Source of the DNA: Trinickia dinghuensis
GTDB lineage: Bacteria; Pseudomonadota; Gammaproteobacteria; Burkholderiales; Burkholderiaceae
Direction of reading: 5' to 3'
DNA length: 64,000 nucleotides
NCBI RefSeq assembly: GCF_003367175.1
Contig: NZ_QRGA01000003.1
Coordinates: forward strand, 186,681-250,680
Under the pieces are notes generated by a model. It searched no databases, was not told where the DNA came from, and saw only the letters and a list, made by a program, of their open reading frames with translations. This document shows positions 22,800 to 32,189 of the stretch, piece after piece. Made by a program: the position numbers and the translations under genes. Positions within the stretch are counted from its first letter, which is position 1, and every line of letters begins with the position of its first letter.

Positions 22800-23693
22800 A
22801 TGACCGACGCCTATCCCAGTCGACGCCATACCGACAAGCCTCCCGAAAAACGCTCGCTGCTCGAGCGCCTGACCGATTTCATTTCGCCCGAGCCCGAATC
22901 GCGCGGCGAACTGCTGGAAATCCTGCAAGACGCGCACGAGCGCAATCTGATCGACGCCGATTCGCTCTCGATGATCGAGGGCGTCTTCCAAGTGTCCGAT
23001 CTTTGCGCGCGCGACATCATGGTGCCGCGCGCCCAGATGGACGCCATCGACATCGAGTGCAGCCCCGAGGAATTCATCCCCTTCGTCCTGGAAAAGGCGC
23101 ACTCGCGCTATCCGGTGTACGAGGGCAACCGCGACAACATCATCGGCGTGCTGCTAGCGAAGGACTTGCTGCGCTATTACGCCGAGGAATCGTTCGACGT
23201 GCGCGGCATGCTGCGTCCGGCCGTGTTCATCCCGGAAGCGAAGCGGCTCAACGTGCTGCTCCACGATTTCCGCATGAATCGCAATCACATTGCAATCGTC
23301 GTCGACGAATACGGCGGCGTGGCCGGGCTCATCACGATCGAAGACGTGCTGGAGCAGATCGTCGGCGACATAGAAGACGAATACGACTTCGACGAGGAAA
23401 GCGGCAACATCATCGCCTCGCCCGACGGCCGCTACCGCGTGCGTGCGCTGACGGAAATCGAGCAGTTCAACGAAGTATTCGGCACGCATTTCTCGGATGA
23501 GGAAGTCGATACGATCGGCGGCCTCGTGACGCATCATTTCGGCCGTGTGCCGCACCGCGGCGAGCGCGTGCGCATCGACGATCTCATCTTCGAAATCCTG
23601 CGCGGCGACGCGCGCCAAGTCCACGTGCTGCTCGTGAGGCGAGATCCGCTCGCGGGCCAGCGCGAACGCGAAGCACAGCACGTTCAAACTTGA
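22800..23693 (+). CDS. corC: CorC/HlyC-family CBS-domain protein
   Basis: RDIMVPRAQMDAIDI, HIAIVVDEYGGVAGLITIEDVLEQIVGDIEDE. Confidence 0.92.
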   Translation: MTDAYPSRRHTDKPPEKRSLLERLTDFISPEPESRGELLEILQDAHERNLIDADSLSMIEGVFQVSDLCARDIMVPRAQMDAIDIECSPEEFIPFVLEKAHSRYPVYEGNRDNIIGVLLAKDLLRYYAEESFDVRGMLRPAVFIPEAKRLNVLLHDFRMNRNHIAIVVDEYGGVAGLITIEDVLEQIVGDIEDEYDFDEESGNIIASPDGRYRVRALTEIEQFNEVFGTHFSDEEVDTIGGLVTHHFGRVPHRGERVRIDDLIFEILRGDARQVHVLLVRRDPLAGQREREAQHVQT

Positions 23694-25360
23694 TGGCCGA
23701 ATCGATTACCTCCCGTCTGCGCGGCCGCGCCGCCCGGGCGAGCACCGCCACGGGGCCGGGCACGCTATCGCGCTGGCACTACGTCGCCGCGCTGGCGCTC
23801 GGCGCATTGAACACGCTTTCGTTCGCGCCGACGCCGCACGGCGGCTGGCTCGAAATCGCCCTCTTCGCCATGCTCTACGGCTGGCTTGCGCGCACGACCA
23901 GCTGGAAGAGCGCGGCCTTGACGGGCGGCGCGTTCGGCTTCGGCAACCTCGTCACGGGCGTTTGGTGGCTCTACGTCAGCATGCATCACTACGGCGGGAT
24001 GCCGGCACCGCTCGCGGGCGCCGCAGTCGCGCTGTTCGCGCTCTACCTCGCGCTCTACCCGTCGATTTCGGCGGGGCTGTGGTCGTTCTGCGCGGGGCAT
24101 GCCGCAGCACGCGGCTCGCGTGACGACGATGCGCGTCCGTTCTCACCGACCTGGCACGGCGCATTCGCGTTCGCGAGCGCCTGGGCGATCGGCGAATGGC
24201 TGCGCGGCACTGTCTTCACCGGCTTTCCTTGGCTTGCGAGCGGCTACGCGCAGGTCGACGGGCCGCTCTCCGGGTTCGCGGCGATCGGCGGCGTCTATGG
24301 CGTCGGCTGGGTCTTGGCGCTCACCGCGGCGCTCATCGTTCAGAGCGTGTGGGCCTGGTTCGCATCGGAGCGCCGGGGCGCGGCGATCGTCCTGCCGGCC
24401 GTGGCGGCGCTCGCGCTCATGGGCGCCGGCGTGCTGCTGTCACGCGTCGCCTGGACGCTACCCGGCAATGCGCCGCTGACCGTTCGGCTGCTGCAGGGCA
24501 ACGTCAAGCAAGAGATGAAATTCGACGAAGCCGGCGTCACCGCCGCGCTCGACCTCTACGAGCGGATGATCACCGCGCACGCGGCCGATCTCATCGTCAC
24601 GCCGGAAACGGCGATTCCGATGCTGCCGGAGCAGTTTCCGGAAACGTTCGGGCGCGCGCTGCGCACGTTCGCGGACAACACGGGCTCGTCGCTGCTGATC
24701 GGCGCGTTCGGCGCGTCGATCGGGCCCGACGGCCGATACGTAGACGAAACGAACAGCTTCTTCGGCGTCACGCCGGGCTCGCGCGAGCTGTACCGCTACG
24801 ACAAGCACCATCTGGTGCCGTTCGGCGAATTCGTTCCATGGGGCTTTCACTGGTTCGTGCAGCTGATGAACATTCCGCTCGGCGATCTCGCCCGCGGCAA
24901 GCCCGTGCAGCACGCCTTCATGGTTCATAACCAGCCGGTGGACGTCGACATCTGCTACGAAGATATCTTCGGCGAGGAGATCGCGCGCACGCTGCGCGAG
25001 GCCGCCGTGCCCGCGGGCGTGCTCGTGAACGCGTCGAACCTGGCCTGGTTCGGCGATACGATCGCGCTCGATCAGCACCTGCAGATGGCGCGCATGCGCA
25101 CGCTCGAAACAGGGCGGCCGCTCATCGCGGCAACCAACACCGGCACGACCGCAGTCATCGATGCGCAAGGCCGCGTAACGGCGCGCCTACCCGCATTCAC
25201 GACGGGCCAGATCGAAGCGAAGGTGCAAGGCATGACGGGACGCACACCGTACATCAGTGTCGGCAACAATCTGGTACTTGCACTCTCGCTGGTGCTGATC
25301 GCCTTCGGGTTTGCATACGGTCCGGGGCGCAAAAGCCGCAACGCACGGCCAATCCGGTAA
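23693..25360 (+). CDS. lnt: apolipoprotein N-acyltransferase
   Basis: Nitrilase domain (VTPETAIP, CYEDIFGEE) after N-terminal TM helices; follows corC. Confidence 0.93.
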   Translation: MAESITSRLRGRAARASTATGPGTLSRWHYVAALALGALNTLSFAPTPHGGWLEIALFAMLYGWLARTTSWKSAALTGGAFGFGNLVTGVWWLYVSMHHYGGMPAPLAGAAVALFALYLALYPSISAGLWSFCAGHAAARGSRDDDARPFSPTWHGAFAFASAWAIGEWLRGTVFTGFPWLASGYAQVDGPLSGFAAIGGVYGVGWVLALTAALIVQSVWAWFASERRGAAIVLPAVAALALMGAGVLLSRVAWTLPGNAPLTVRLLQGNVKQEMKFDEAGVTAALDLYERMITAHAADLIVTPETAIPMLPEQFPETFGRALRTFADNTGSSLLIGAFGASIGPDGRYVDETNSFFGVTPGSRELYRYDKHHLVPFGEFVPWGFHWFVQLMNIPLGDLARGKPVQHAFMVHNQPVDVDICYEDIFGEEIARTLREAAVPAGVLVNASNLAWFGDTIALDQHLQMARMRTLETGRPLIAATNTGTTAVIDAQGRVTARLPAFTTGQIEAKVQGMTGRTPYISVGNNLVLALSLVLIAFGFAYGPGRKSRNARPIR

Positions 25361-25484
25361 AATTCACTGTTTTAGCGCTGGGCAGCGGTTCTGCCGCCTG
25401 CCCGCCCGATACCGTGCACGAGCGCGCCCACGCGCGACCGGCCGGTAGCCGGGCCCATCCGCCTTCAGCCGCCATAGGCACGAC

Positions 25485-26492
25485 ATGCTCACGTTTCAGC
25501 AAATCATCCTGACGCTGCAATCCTATTGGGACCAACAGGGTTGCGCGCTGCTCCAGCCGATCGACTTGGAAGTCGGCGCCGGCACTTCGCACGTCCATAC
25601 GTTCTTGCGCGCCATCGGGCCCGAGCCTTGGCGCGCGGCCTACGTGCAGCCGTCGCGGCGCCCGAAGGACGGCCGCTACGGCGACAACCCGAACCGCCTG
25701 CAGCACTACTACCAGTACCAGGTCGTGCTCAAGCCCGCGCCGGAAAACATCCTCGATCTGTACCTCGGCTCGCTCGAAGCGCTCGGCTTCGATCTGAAGC
25801 AAAACGACGTGCGCTTCGTCGAAGACGATTGGGAAAACCCGACGCTCGGCGCCTGGGGCCTCGGCTGGGAAGTCTGGCTCAACGGCATGGAGGTCACGCA
25901 GTTCACCTACTTCCAGCAAGTGGGCGGCCTCGACTGCAAGCCGGTGCTCGGCGAAATCACGTACGGCCTCGAGCGCCTCGCGATGTATCTGCAAAAGGCC
26001 GAGAACATCTACGACCTCGTCTGGACCGAATGGGAAGAAGCGGGCCCGAACGGCCCCGAACTGCGGCGCCTCACCTACCGCGACGTCTACCACCAGAACG
26101 AAGTCGAGCAATCGACCTACAACTTCGAATACGCGAACGTCGAGCTGCTGTTCTCGCAATTCAACAGCTACGAATCGGAAGCGAAGCGCATGATGGAATC
26201 GCAGCTTGCGCTGCCCGCCTACGAACTCGTGCTCAAGGCCGGGCATACGTTCAATCTGCTCGATGCGCGCGGCGCGATCTCGGTCACGGAGCGCGCGGCC
26301 TACATCGGCCGCATCCGCGCGCTGTCGCGGCTCGTCGCGCAAGCCTATTACGATTCGCGCGAAAAGCTCGGCTTCCCGATGCTCGGCAATCCCGTTCACG
26401 GGGTGCCCGGCTTGACGACGGACGAGCAGGACGCCGCGATGCCGGCATGGGCGCCGCCGCTGAAGGTCGAGCGCAAGATCGACAAGGAATGA
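25485..26492 (+). CDS. glyQ: glycyl-tRNA synthetase alpha subunit
   Basis: [33 protein letters not shown]... Confidence 0.97.
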   Translation: MLTFQQIILTLQSYWDQQGCALLQPIDLEVGAGTSHVHTFLRAIGPEPWRAAYVQPSRRPKDGRYGDNPNRLQHYYQYQVVLKPAPENILDLYLGSLEALGFDLKQNDVRFVEDDWENPTLGAWGLGWEVWLNGMEVTQFTYFQQVGGLDCKPVLGEITYGLERLAMYLQKAENIYDLVWTEWEEAGPNGPELRRLTYRDVYHQNEVEQSTYNFEYANVELLFSQFNSYESEAKRMMESQLALPAYELVLKAGHTFNLLDARGAISVTERAAYIGRIRALSRLVAQAYYDSREKLGFPMLGNPVHGVPGLTTDEQDAAMPAWAPPLKVERKIDKE

Positions 26493-26507
26493 CGAGACCC
26501 AACGAAC

Positions 26508-28649
26508 ATGAATCAAGCTCACCAAGCCACCCTGCTCGTCGAACTGCTGACTGAGGAATTGCCGCCGAAAGCGCTCGCGCGTCTGACCGACGCATTCGCG
26601 CAAGGCCTCGTCGAACGCCTGGCCGCGCGCGATCTCGTCGCCGGCGAGCCTTCGTTCGAACGCTTCGGCACGCCGCGCCGTCTCGCGGTGCTCGTGAAGA
26701 ACGTGCGCGCCGTCGCCCCCGAAAAACAAGTCCGCGAAAAGGTGCTGCCCGTCTCGGTCGCCCTCGATGCGAACGGCCAGCCCACGGCACCGCTCGCAAA
26801 GAAGCTCGCGGCGCTCGGTTTTCCCGATGTCCAGGTGGCCGATTTGGAACGCGCCTCCGACGGCAAAGCGGAGGCGTTCTTCCTGCGCTACGCAGCCCCT
26901 GGCGCAACGCTCGCCGACGGTCTGCAAGCCGCGCTCGAAGAAGCGGCGGCAAAGCTGCCGATTCCGAAGGTCATGACTTACCAGCGGCCCGACGGCACGA
27001 ACGTTCAGTTCGTCCGTCCGGTGCAGCGTCTTACGGTCCTGCACGGCGATAACGTCGTGCCCGTCACGGCATTCGGCATCGACGCCGGCGACGCTACGCT
27101 CGGCCATCGCTTCCTGTCGGACGGCCTCGTCGGGCTCCTGCATGCCGACGAATACGCGCAAACGCTGCGCGCCAAAGGCCGCGTGATCGCGAGTTTCGAC
27201 GCGCGGCGCGCGAGCATCGTCGAGCAATTGAACGCGCACGCGCACGGCGACAGCGTCGTGATGCCCGAGGCGCTGCTCGATGAAGTGACTGGGCTCGTCG
27301 AATGGCCGGTCGTCTACGAATGCCGCTTCGAGGATCAATTCCTGCAAGTCCCGCAGGAATGCCTGATTCTGACGATGCAGACGAACCAGAAGTACTTCGC
27401 ACTCACCGATCAGGCCGGCAAGCTGCGCTCGCGCTTCTTGATCGTCTCGAACATCGAGACGGGCACGCCGGGCGACATCGTCGAGGGCAACGAGCGCGTC
27501 GTGCGCCCGCGTCTGGCCGATGCGAAGTTCTTCTTCGAGCAAGACAAGAAGAAGCCGCTCGCCGATCGCGTGCCGTTGCTTGCGAACGTCGTCTATCACA
27601 ACAAGCTCGGCTCGCAGCTCCAGCGTGTCGAGCGTCTCGAAGCGCTCGCGCGCGCCATCGCGCCGCTCGTCGGCGCCGATCCCGCGCAAGCCGCGCGCGC
27701 CGCGCGCCTCGCCAAGGCCGATTTGCTGACCGACATGGTCGGCGAATTCCCCGAGCTGCAAGGCACGATGGGCACCTACTATGCCCGCCACGACGGCGAA
27801 GCCGAGGAAGTCGCGCTCGCTTGCACCGAACACTACCAGCCGCGCTTTTCCGGCGATGCGCTGCCGGGCACGCGCGTCGGCACGGCCGTCGCGCTCGCCG
27901 ACAAGCTCGAAACGCTCGTGGGCATCTGGGGCGTAGGCCTCGTGCCCACCGGCGAGAAGGACCCGTTCGCGCTGCGCCGCCATGCGCTCGGCATGCTGCG
28001 CATCCTGATCGAGAAGCAACTGCCGATCGATCTCGTCGCGTTGCTGAATGTGGCCACGGGCTGCTTCGGCGCCGCGCCGCAGGTCGCCGACTGCACGGGC
28101 GCGCTCTACGCGTTCTTCATGGACCGGCTGCGCGGCCTGCTGCGCGAGCGCGGCTACGCCGCGACGGAAATCGAGGCCGTTTTGAGCCTGCAGCCGAGCA
28201 AAGTCGACGACATCCTTGCCCGGCTCGACGCCGTGCGCGAATTCTCGGCGCTGCCCGAAGCCGGTGCACTCGCCGCCGCCAACAAGCGCATCACGAACAT
28301 TCTGAAGAAATCCGAAGCCGAGGTGAGCCTCACCGCGGCCGGCGCGACGGCCCCGAACGGCGCGGCCGCGCCGTCGGTGCAATCGGCGCTGCTCGTCGAA
28401 CCGGCGGAACGCTCGCTCTCCGAGCAGCTGAAGAAAGTCACGCCGACGGTTCAAGCGCAGCTCGAGCAGCGCGACTACACGCGCGCGCTGTCGGCGCTCG
28501 CCGCGCTGCGCGATCCCGTCGACACGTTCTTCAACGACGTGATGGTCAACGCCGAGGACACCGCGCTGCGCAAGAACCGGCTCGCCCTGCTGGCCGAGCT
28601 GCACACGCAGATGAACTGCGTGGCCGACATCTCGAAACTCGCGGCGTAA
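26508..28649 (+). CDS. glyS: glycyl-tRNA synthetase beta subunit
   Basis: [15 protein letters not shown]...; full-length GlyS. Confidence 0.97.
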   Translation: MNQAHQATLLVELLTEELPPKALARLTDAFAQGLVERLAARDLVAGEPSFERFGTPRRLAVLVKNVRAVAPEKQVREKVLPVSVALDANGQPTAPLAKKLAALGFPDVQVADLERASDGKAEAFFLRYAAPGATLADGLQAALEEAAAKLPIPKVMTYQRPDGTNVQFVRPVQRLTVLHGDNVVPVTAFGIDAGDATLGHRFLSDGLVGLLHADEYAQTLRAKGRVIASFDARRASIVEQLNAHAHGDSVVMPEALLDEVTGLVEWPVVYECRFEDQFLQVPQECLILTMQTNQKYFALTDQAGKLRSRFLIVSNIETGTPGDIVEGNERVVRPRLADAKFFFEQDKKKPLADRVPLLANVVYHNKLGSQLQRVERLEALARAIAPLVGADPAQAARAARLAKADLLTDMVGEFPELQGTMGTYYARHDGEAEEVALACTEHYQPRFSGDALPGTRVGTAVALADKLETLVGIWGVGLVPTGEKDPFALRRHALGMLRILIEKQLPIDLVALLNVATGCFGAAPQVADCTGALYAFFMDRLRGLLRERGYAATEIEAVLSLQPSKVDDILARLDAVREFSALPEAGALAAANKRITNILKKSEAEVSLTAAGATAPNGAAAPSVQSALLVEPAERSLSEQLKKVTPTVQAQLEQRDYTRALSALAALRDPVDTFFNDVMVNAEDTALRKNRLALLAELHTQMNCVADISKLAA

Positions 28650-28668
28650 GCGAGCGGAAGCGACTGCC

Positions 28669-29226
28669 ATGACCTCCGCCAAGAAGCTCGTCGTCCTCGA
28701 TCGCGACGGCGTCATCAACGTCGATTCGGACGCCTTCATCAAAACGCCCGACGAGTGGATCGCGATCCCGGGCAGCCTCGAGGCGATCGCGCGGCTCAAT
28801 CAGGCCGGCTATCGCGTCGCCGTCGCCACGAACCAGTCGGGCATCGGCCGCGGCTTGTTCGACATGGCGACGCTGAACGCGATGCACGAGAAAATGCATC
28901 GCGCGGCGGCGGTTCTCGGCGGCCGCATCGATGCCGTCTTCTTTTGTCCGCACACGGCCGAAGACCAATGCGAGTGCCGCAAGCCGAAGCCAGGCATGCT
29001 GCAGGCGATCGTCGACCGCTTCGAGATCGACCCGGCCGCGACGCCGACCGTCGGCGATTCGCTGCGCGATTTGCAGGCCGGCGCCGCGCTCGGCTTTCCG
29101 ACCCACCTCGTACTGACCGGCAAAGGCAAGAAGACGCTAGCGGCGGGCGGCCTGCCCGAGGGCACGAAGGTGCACGACGACTTGAAAGCGTTCGTGCTGT
29201 CGTTCCTCGCGGAGCAGCAAGAATAA
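28669..29226 (+). CDS. gmhB: D-glycero-beta-D-manno-heptose-1,7-bisphosphate 7-phosphatase
   Basis: VVLDRDGVINVDSDAFI, CPH...CECRKPKPGM zinc motif. Confidence 0.93.
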   Translation: MTSAKKLVVLDRDGVINVDSDAFIKTPDEWIAIPGSLEAIARLNQAGYRVAVATNQSGIGRGLFDMATLNAMHEKMHRAAAVLGGRIDAVFFCPHTAEDQCECRKPKPGMLQAIVDRFEIDPAATPTVGDSLRDLQAGAALGFPTHLVLTGKGKKTLAAGGLPEGTKVHDDLKAFVLSFLAEQQE

Positions 29227-29280
29227 GTAGCGCGTGAGCGCGTGCGCGGCACGCCTCACGCCAACCGATCGAAGACACCG

Positions 29281-30072
29281 ATGCGATTCATCCGCTTTTT
29301 CCGCTCGCTGCTGTTGTTCCTATATTTCATCTTCTACACCGCGCCGTATGCGACGGCCTGCTTCATCGCTTTCCCGTTCATGAACGCGGACCGGCGCTAC
29401 TGGATGGCCGTCGGCTGGTGCCGTTCCACGGTCAACGTCGTACGCTATCTGAACGGGATTCGCTATCGGATCGAAGGGGCGGAGAATTTGCCCGACGGCC
29501 CCGCCGTGCTGCTCTCGAAGCATCAGTCGGCATGGGAGACCGTCGCGTTTCCGGCGATCATGCCGCGCCCGCTGTGCTACGTGTTCAAGCGCGAGCTGCT
29601 TTACGTCCCGTTCTTCGGCTGGGCGCTCGGCATGCTGAAAATGGTTCACATCGACCGCAAGGAAGGCAAATACGCGTTCGCCTCCGTCGTGAAGCAAGGC
29701 AAGCTGCGCATGAGCGAAGGCGCTTGGGTGATCATGTTCCCCGAAGGCACGCGCACGCCGGTCGGCAAGCAAGGCAAGTACAAAACCGGCGGCGCGCGCT
29801 TCGCGATCGACTCCGGCGCGCCTGTCGTGCCGATCGCGCATAATGCCGGTCATGTCTGGCCGCGCAATTCGTTCATCAAGTACGCGGGCACGGTGACGGT
29901 GTCGATCGGCAAGCCGATCGAGTCCGCCGGCCTCACGCCCGACGAACTCAATACGCGCGTCGAGGCGTGGATCGAGGCGGAAATGCGCCGCATCGATCCC
30001 GACGCCTATAGCGATGCCGACGGCGCCGCCGGTCCGCGTGCCAGCCGCCGCTCGAATGCGCAAGCAACGTAA
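29281..30072 (+). CDS. plsC: 1-acyl-sn-glycerol-3-phosphate acyltransferase
   Basis: LSKHQSAWETVAF (Hx4D-like), FPEGTRTPVGK. Confidence 0.9.
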   Translation: MRFIRFFRSLLLFLYFIFYTAPYATACFIAFPFMNADRRYWMAVGWCRSTVNVVRYLNGIRYRIEGAENLPDGPAVLLSKHQSAWETVAFPAIMPRPLCYVFKRELLYVPFFGWALGMLKMVHIDRKEGKYAFASVVKQGKLRMSEGAWVIMFPEGTRTPVGKQGKYKTGGARFAIDSGAPVVPIAHNAGHVWPRNSFIKYAGTVTVSIGKPIESAGLTPDELNTRVEAWIEAEMRRIDPDAYSDADGAAGPRASRRSNAQAT

Positions 30073-30101
30073 GTAGGTAAGGTACAACCTAAGCAGGTAA
30101 G
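30070..30101. repeat. short direct repeat in plsC-ygjP spacer
   Basis: TAAGTAGGTAAG (30070-30081) and TAAGCAGGTAAG (30090-30101), 11/12 identical. Confidence 0.7.
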
Positions 30102-30111
30102 CCGCCCAACA

Positions 30112-30981
30112 ATGCCAAAGTCCGCCAAGCCTCCCGCGGCAAGCGCGCTCGATACGCGACAGCTCGACCTGCCGCTGTTCGGCAGCCCGGCCGACGAAGG
30201 CGCGCTCGTCCCGCCGGCGGTCTCGGCACCGCCTCGGCAGGAGCCGACGCCGAACGGCGTGAAGCTGCGGCGCGTGACGTTGAATGGACACACGATCGAA
30301 TACGCGTTGAAACGCTCGTCACGACGCACGATCGGATTTTCGATCGACGGCAGCGGCCTGGCGATCACCGCGCCGCGCTGGGTCACGCTGGCCGATATCG
30401 AGACGGCAATCGCGGGCAAGGAGCGCTGGATCGTTGCGAAACTGGCGGAATGGCAAACGCGCGCCGAACAGCGCGCCTTGCCGCGCATCGAATGGCGCGA
30501 CGGTGCGCAGATTCCCTACCTCGGCAAACCGGTGCAAATCGCGCTCGCGTCGGCGAATGCGTCGCTCGTGTTCGACGAGCGGAACGCGACCCTAGCGCTG
30601 GCGCTGCCGGCTCACGCCGACGCGCAGCAGATCAAGGATCGCGTGCAAGGCTGGCTGCAAACCGAGGCCAAGCGCGTGTTCGGCGAGCGGCTCGACTACT
30701 ATGCGCAACGGCTCGGCGTCGCGTACAAAGGCTATGCGTTGTCTTCGGCGGCCACGCGCTGGGGCAGTTGCTCGAGCGACGGCCGTATCCGTCTAAATTG
30801 GCGGCTCATTCACTTTCCGATGTCGATCGTCGACTACGTCGTCGCGCACGAACTGGCTCATTTGCGCGAAATGAATCACAGCCCGCGGTTTTGGCAAACG
30901 GTGGAATCGATCTTTCCCGAGTTTCGCGAGGCGCGGCACACGCTCAAGCATCATCCGCCGGAATTGCTGCCGACGCTTTGA
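30112..30981 (+). CDS. YgjP-like M48-family metallopeptidase (DUF45)
   Basis: VVAHELAHLREMNHSPRFW zinc-binding HExxH...H motif. Confidence 0.9.
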   Translation: MPKSAKPPAASALDTRQLDLPLFGSPADEGALVPPAVSAPPRQEPTPNGVKLRRVTLNGHTIEYALKRSSRRTIGFSIDGSGLAITAPRWVTLADIETAIAGKERWIVAKLAEWQTRAEQRALPRIEWRDGAQIPYLGKPVQIALASANASLVFDERNATLALALPAHADAQQIKDRVQGWLQTEAKRVFGERLDYYAQRLGVAYKGYALSSAATRWGSCSSDGRIRLNWRLIHFPMSIVDYVVAHELAHLREMNHSPRFWQTVESIFPEFREARHTLKHHPPELLPTL

Positions 30982-31033
30982 GGAGTTGCGGGCGCGATAT
31001 CGCTCGTTTCGATTTGTGGTCGTAGTCGCGGTG

Positions 31034-31054
31034 TTTTTGATTCTCGGTCAAAAA
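31034..31054. other. AT-rich dyad (terminator or operator)
   Basis: TTTTTGA-TTCTCGG-TCAAAAA. Confidence 0.5.
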
Positions 31055-31079
31055 ACAAACTCTGCACGACTCCCTTCTT

Positions 31080-31096
31080 TTTGACTCATAGTCAAA
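31080..31096. promoter_or_regulatory. operator-like dyad
   Basis: TTTGACT-CAT-AGTCAAA perfect inverted repeat. Confidence 0.5.
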
Positions 31097-31152
31097 TTCC
31101 CCACTCAATAGTTTATATCGGGTGACGTCGTGCACGTCGCGCGTTGCTATCG

Positions 31153-31186
31153 CTCGTCAGTCGAAGCGCCACTCTCGTTAGTCGAA
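31153..31186. repeat. 13-bp direct repeat in promoter region
   Basis: CTCGTCAGTCGAA (31153-31165) and CTCGTTAGTCGAA (31174-31186), 12/13 identical, period 21 bp. Confidence 0.7.
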
Positions 31187-31271
31187 TAGACAGAAGTCAG
31201 GACTACCGTGTAAGCTGTCAAGCGGGCCGTGTCGATATAACGATACGAAATTTTTTCGACAGATCACATTC

Positions 31272-32159
31272 ATGACTTTCTCATTACACAGCGCCTATTC
31301 GTCACTGAAGGGGTCCGTCCATGCGGGCGGACGACGGTTGCTATCGCAGCGTGAATCGTTGGCGGGGAAAACGCCGCCGGGTCGCGGCATCGAAGCCGGA
31401 GTTCGCCGGATGCTTCGTCCGATCGCTTATTGCCTTGCCGCCAGCTTGGCGCTTGGATCGAATTTGAGCCACGCGCAAAAAACCGAGCCTAAGCTGCATC
31501 TGATCTACAACGCAAACGCGGATTTGTGTACCTCAGCCTTCCGCACGCTCACATCGATACATCGACGGTATCCGAAGGCGAACTACATAGCCGACGAGCC
31601 GAAAGCCTTCTTCTCAACGCCGGGTTTTGGGGAGCCTCATTGGCTGTCGAAGAGCGATCCGGCAGTAGTCGAGCTTGGAATGGGGGACCCGCGGTTTACA
31701 CGTCTAGACTTCGCCGACGGTCAGCGACTCATCGCTGTTAACGATATTCCGCTTGGCTCCCACGGAGATTTCACGACTGATGTCTGGATCGCGAAGCCAG
31801 GTAAAAATCTGGCCATCAGGGATGACATCAAAGTAAACGATGACACGCTCACTTCAGCGGATCCTGCAGACGTCGAACTTTTGATCGACTTCGAGCGGGA
31901 CAAAGTCCGATCGTCATCGCCCTATCCGTTGGTGAGCCTGGGCAAAAAAACTTTTTCCTTCGACGAAGGGTCTCCGCCAAACAGCAGCGCAATTAAGTCA
32001 GCGAACGACCTCTTTATCGGGCCCGATTCGCAAGAACCGTTCGGGTTCAAAGGCAGGCTGTACTTCCTCGTGGGAGCCGCATTCGCCGGTCCGTGGACGA
32101 TCTATGGGTTCGACAAGAATGCTGTCCCCACGATGGAATGCATTGCAGATTTTCAATAA
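31272..32159 (+). CDS. secreted protein of unknown function; candidate periplasmic partner/immunity protein
   Basis: ORF with internal start MLRPIAYCLAASLALGSNLSHAQ (31410) giving a Sec signal peptide; no recognised family; 30 bp upstream of the lysozyme-like gene. Confidence 0.75.
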   Translation: MTFSLHSAYSSLKGSVHAGGRRLLSQRESLAGKTPPGRGIEAGVRRMLRPIAYCLAASLALGSNLSHAQKTEPKLHLIYNANADLCTSAFRTLTSIHRRYPKANYIADEPKAFFSTPGFGEPHWLSKSDPAVVELGMGDPRFTRLDFADGQRLIAVNDIPLGSHGDFTTDVWIAKPGKNLAIRDDIKVNDDTLTSADPADVELLIDFERDKVRSSSPYPLVSLGKKTFSFDEGSPPNSSAIKSANDLFIGPDSQEPFGFKGRLYFLVGAAFAGPWTIYGFDKNAVPTMECIADFQ

Positions 32160-32189
32160 TGAAAAGCGATAACTGCACGGACAACGACC

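Noticed and set aside
25254-28799. 1181-aa minus-strand ORF
   Set aside because: Antisense shadow of glyQ and glyS, low-complexity composition, no domain
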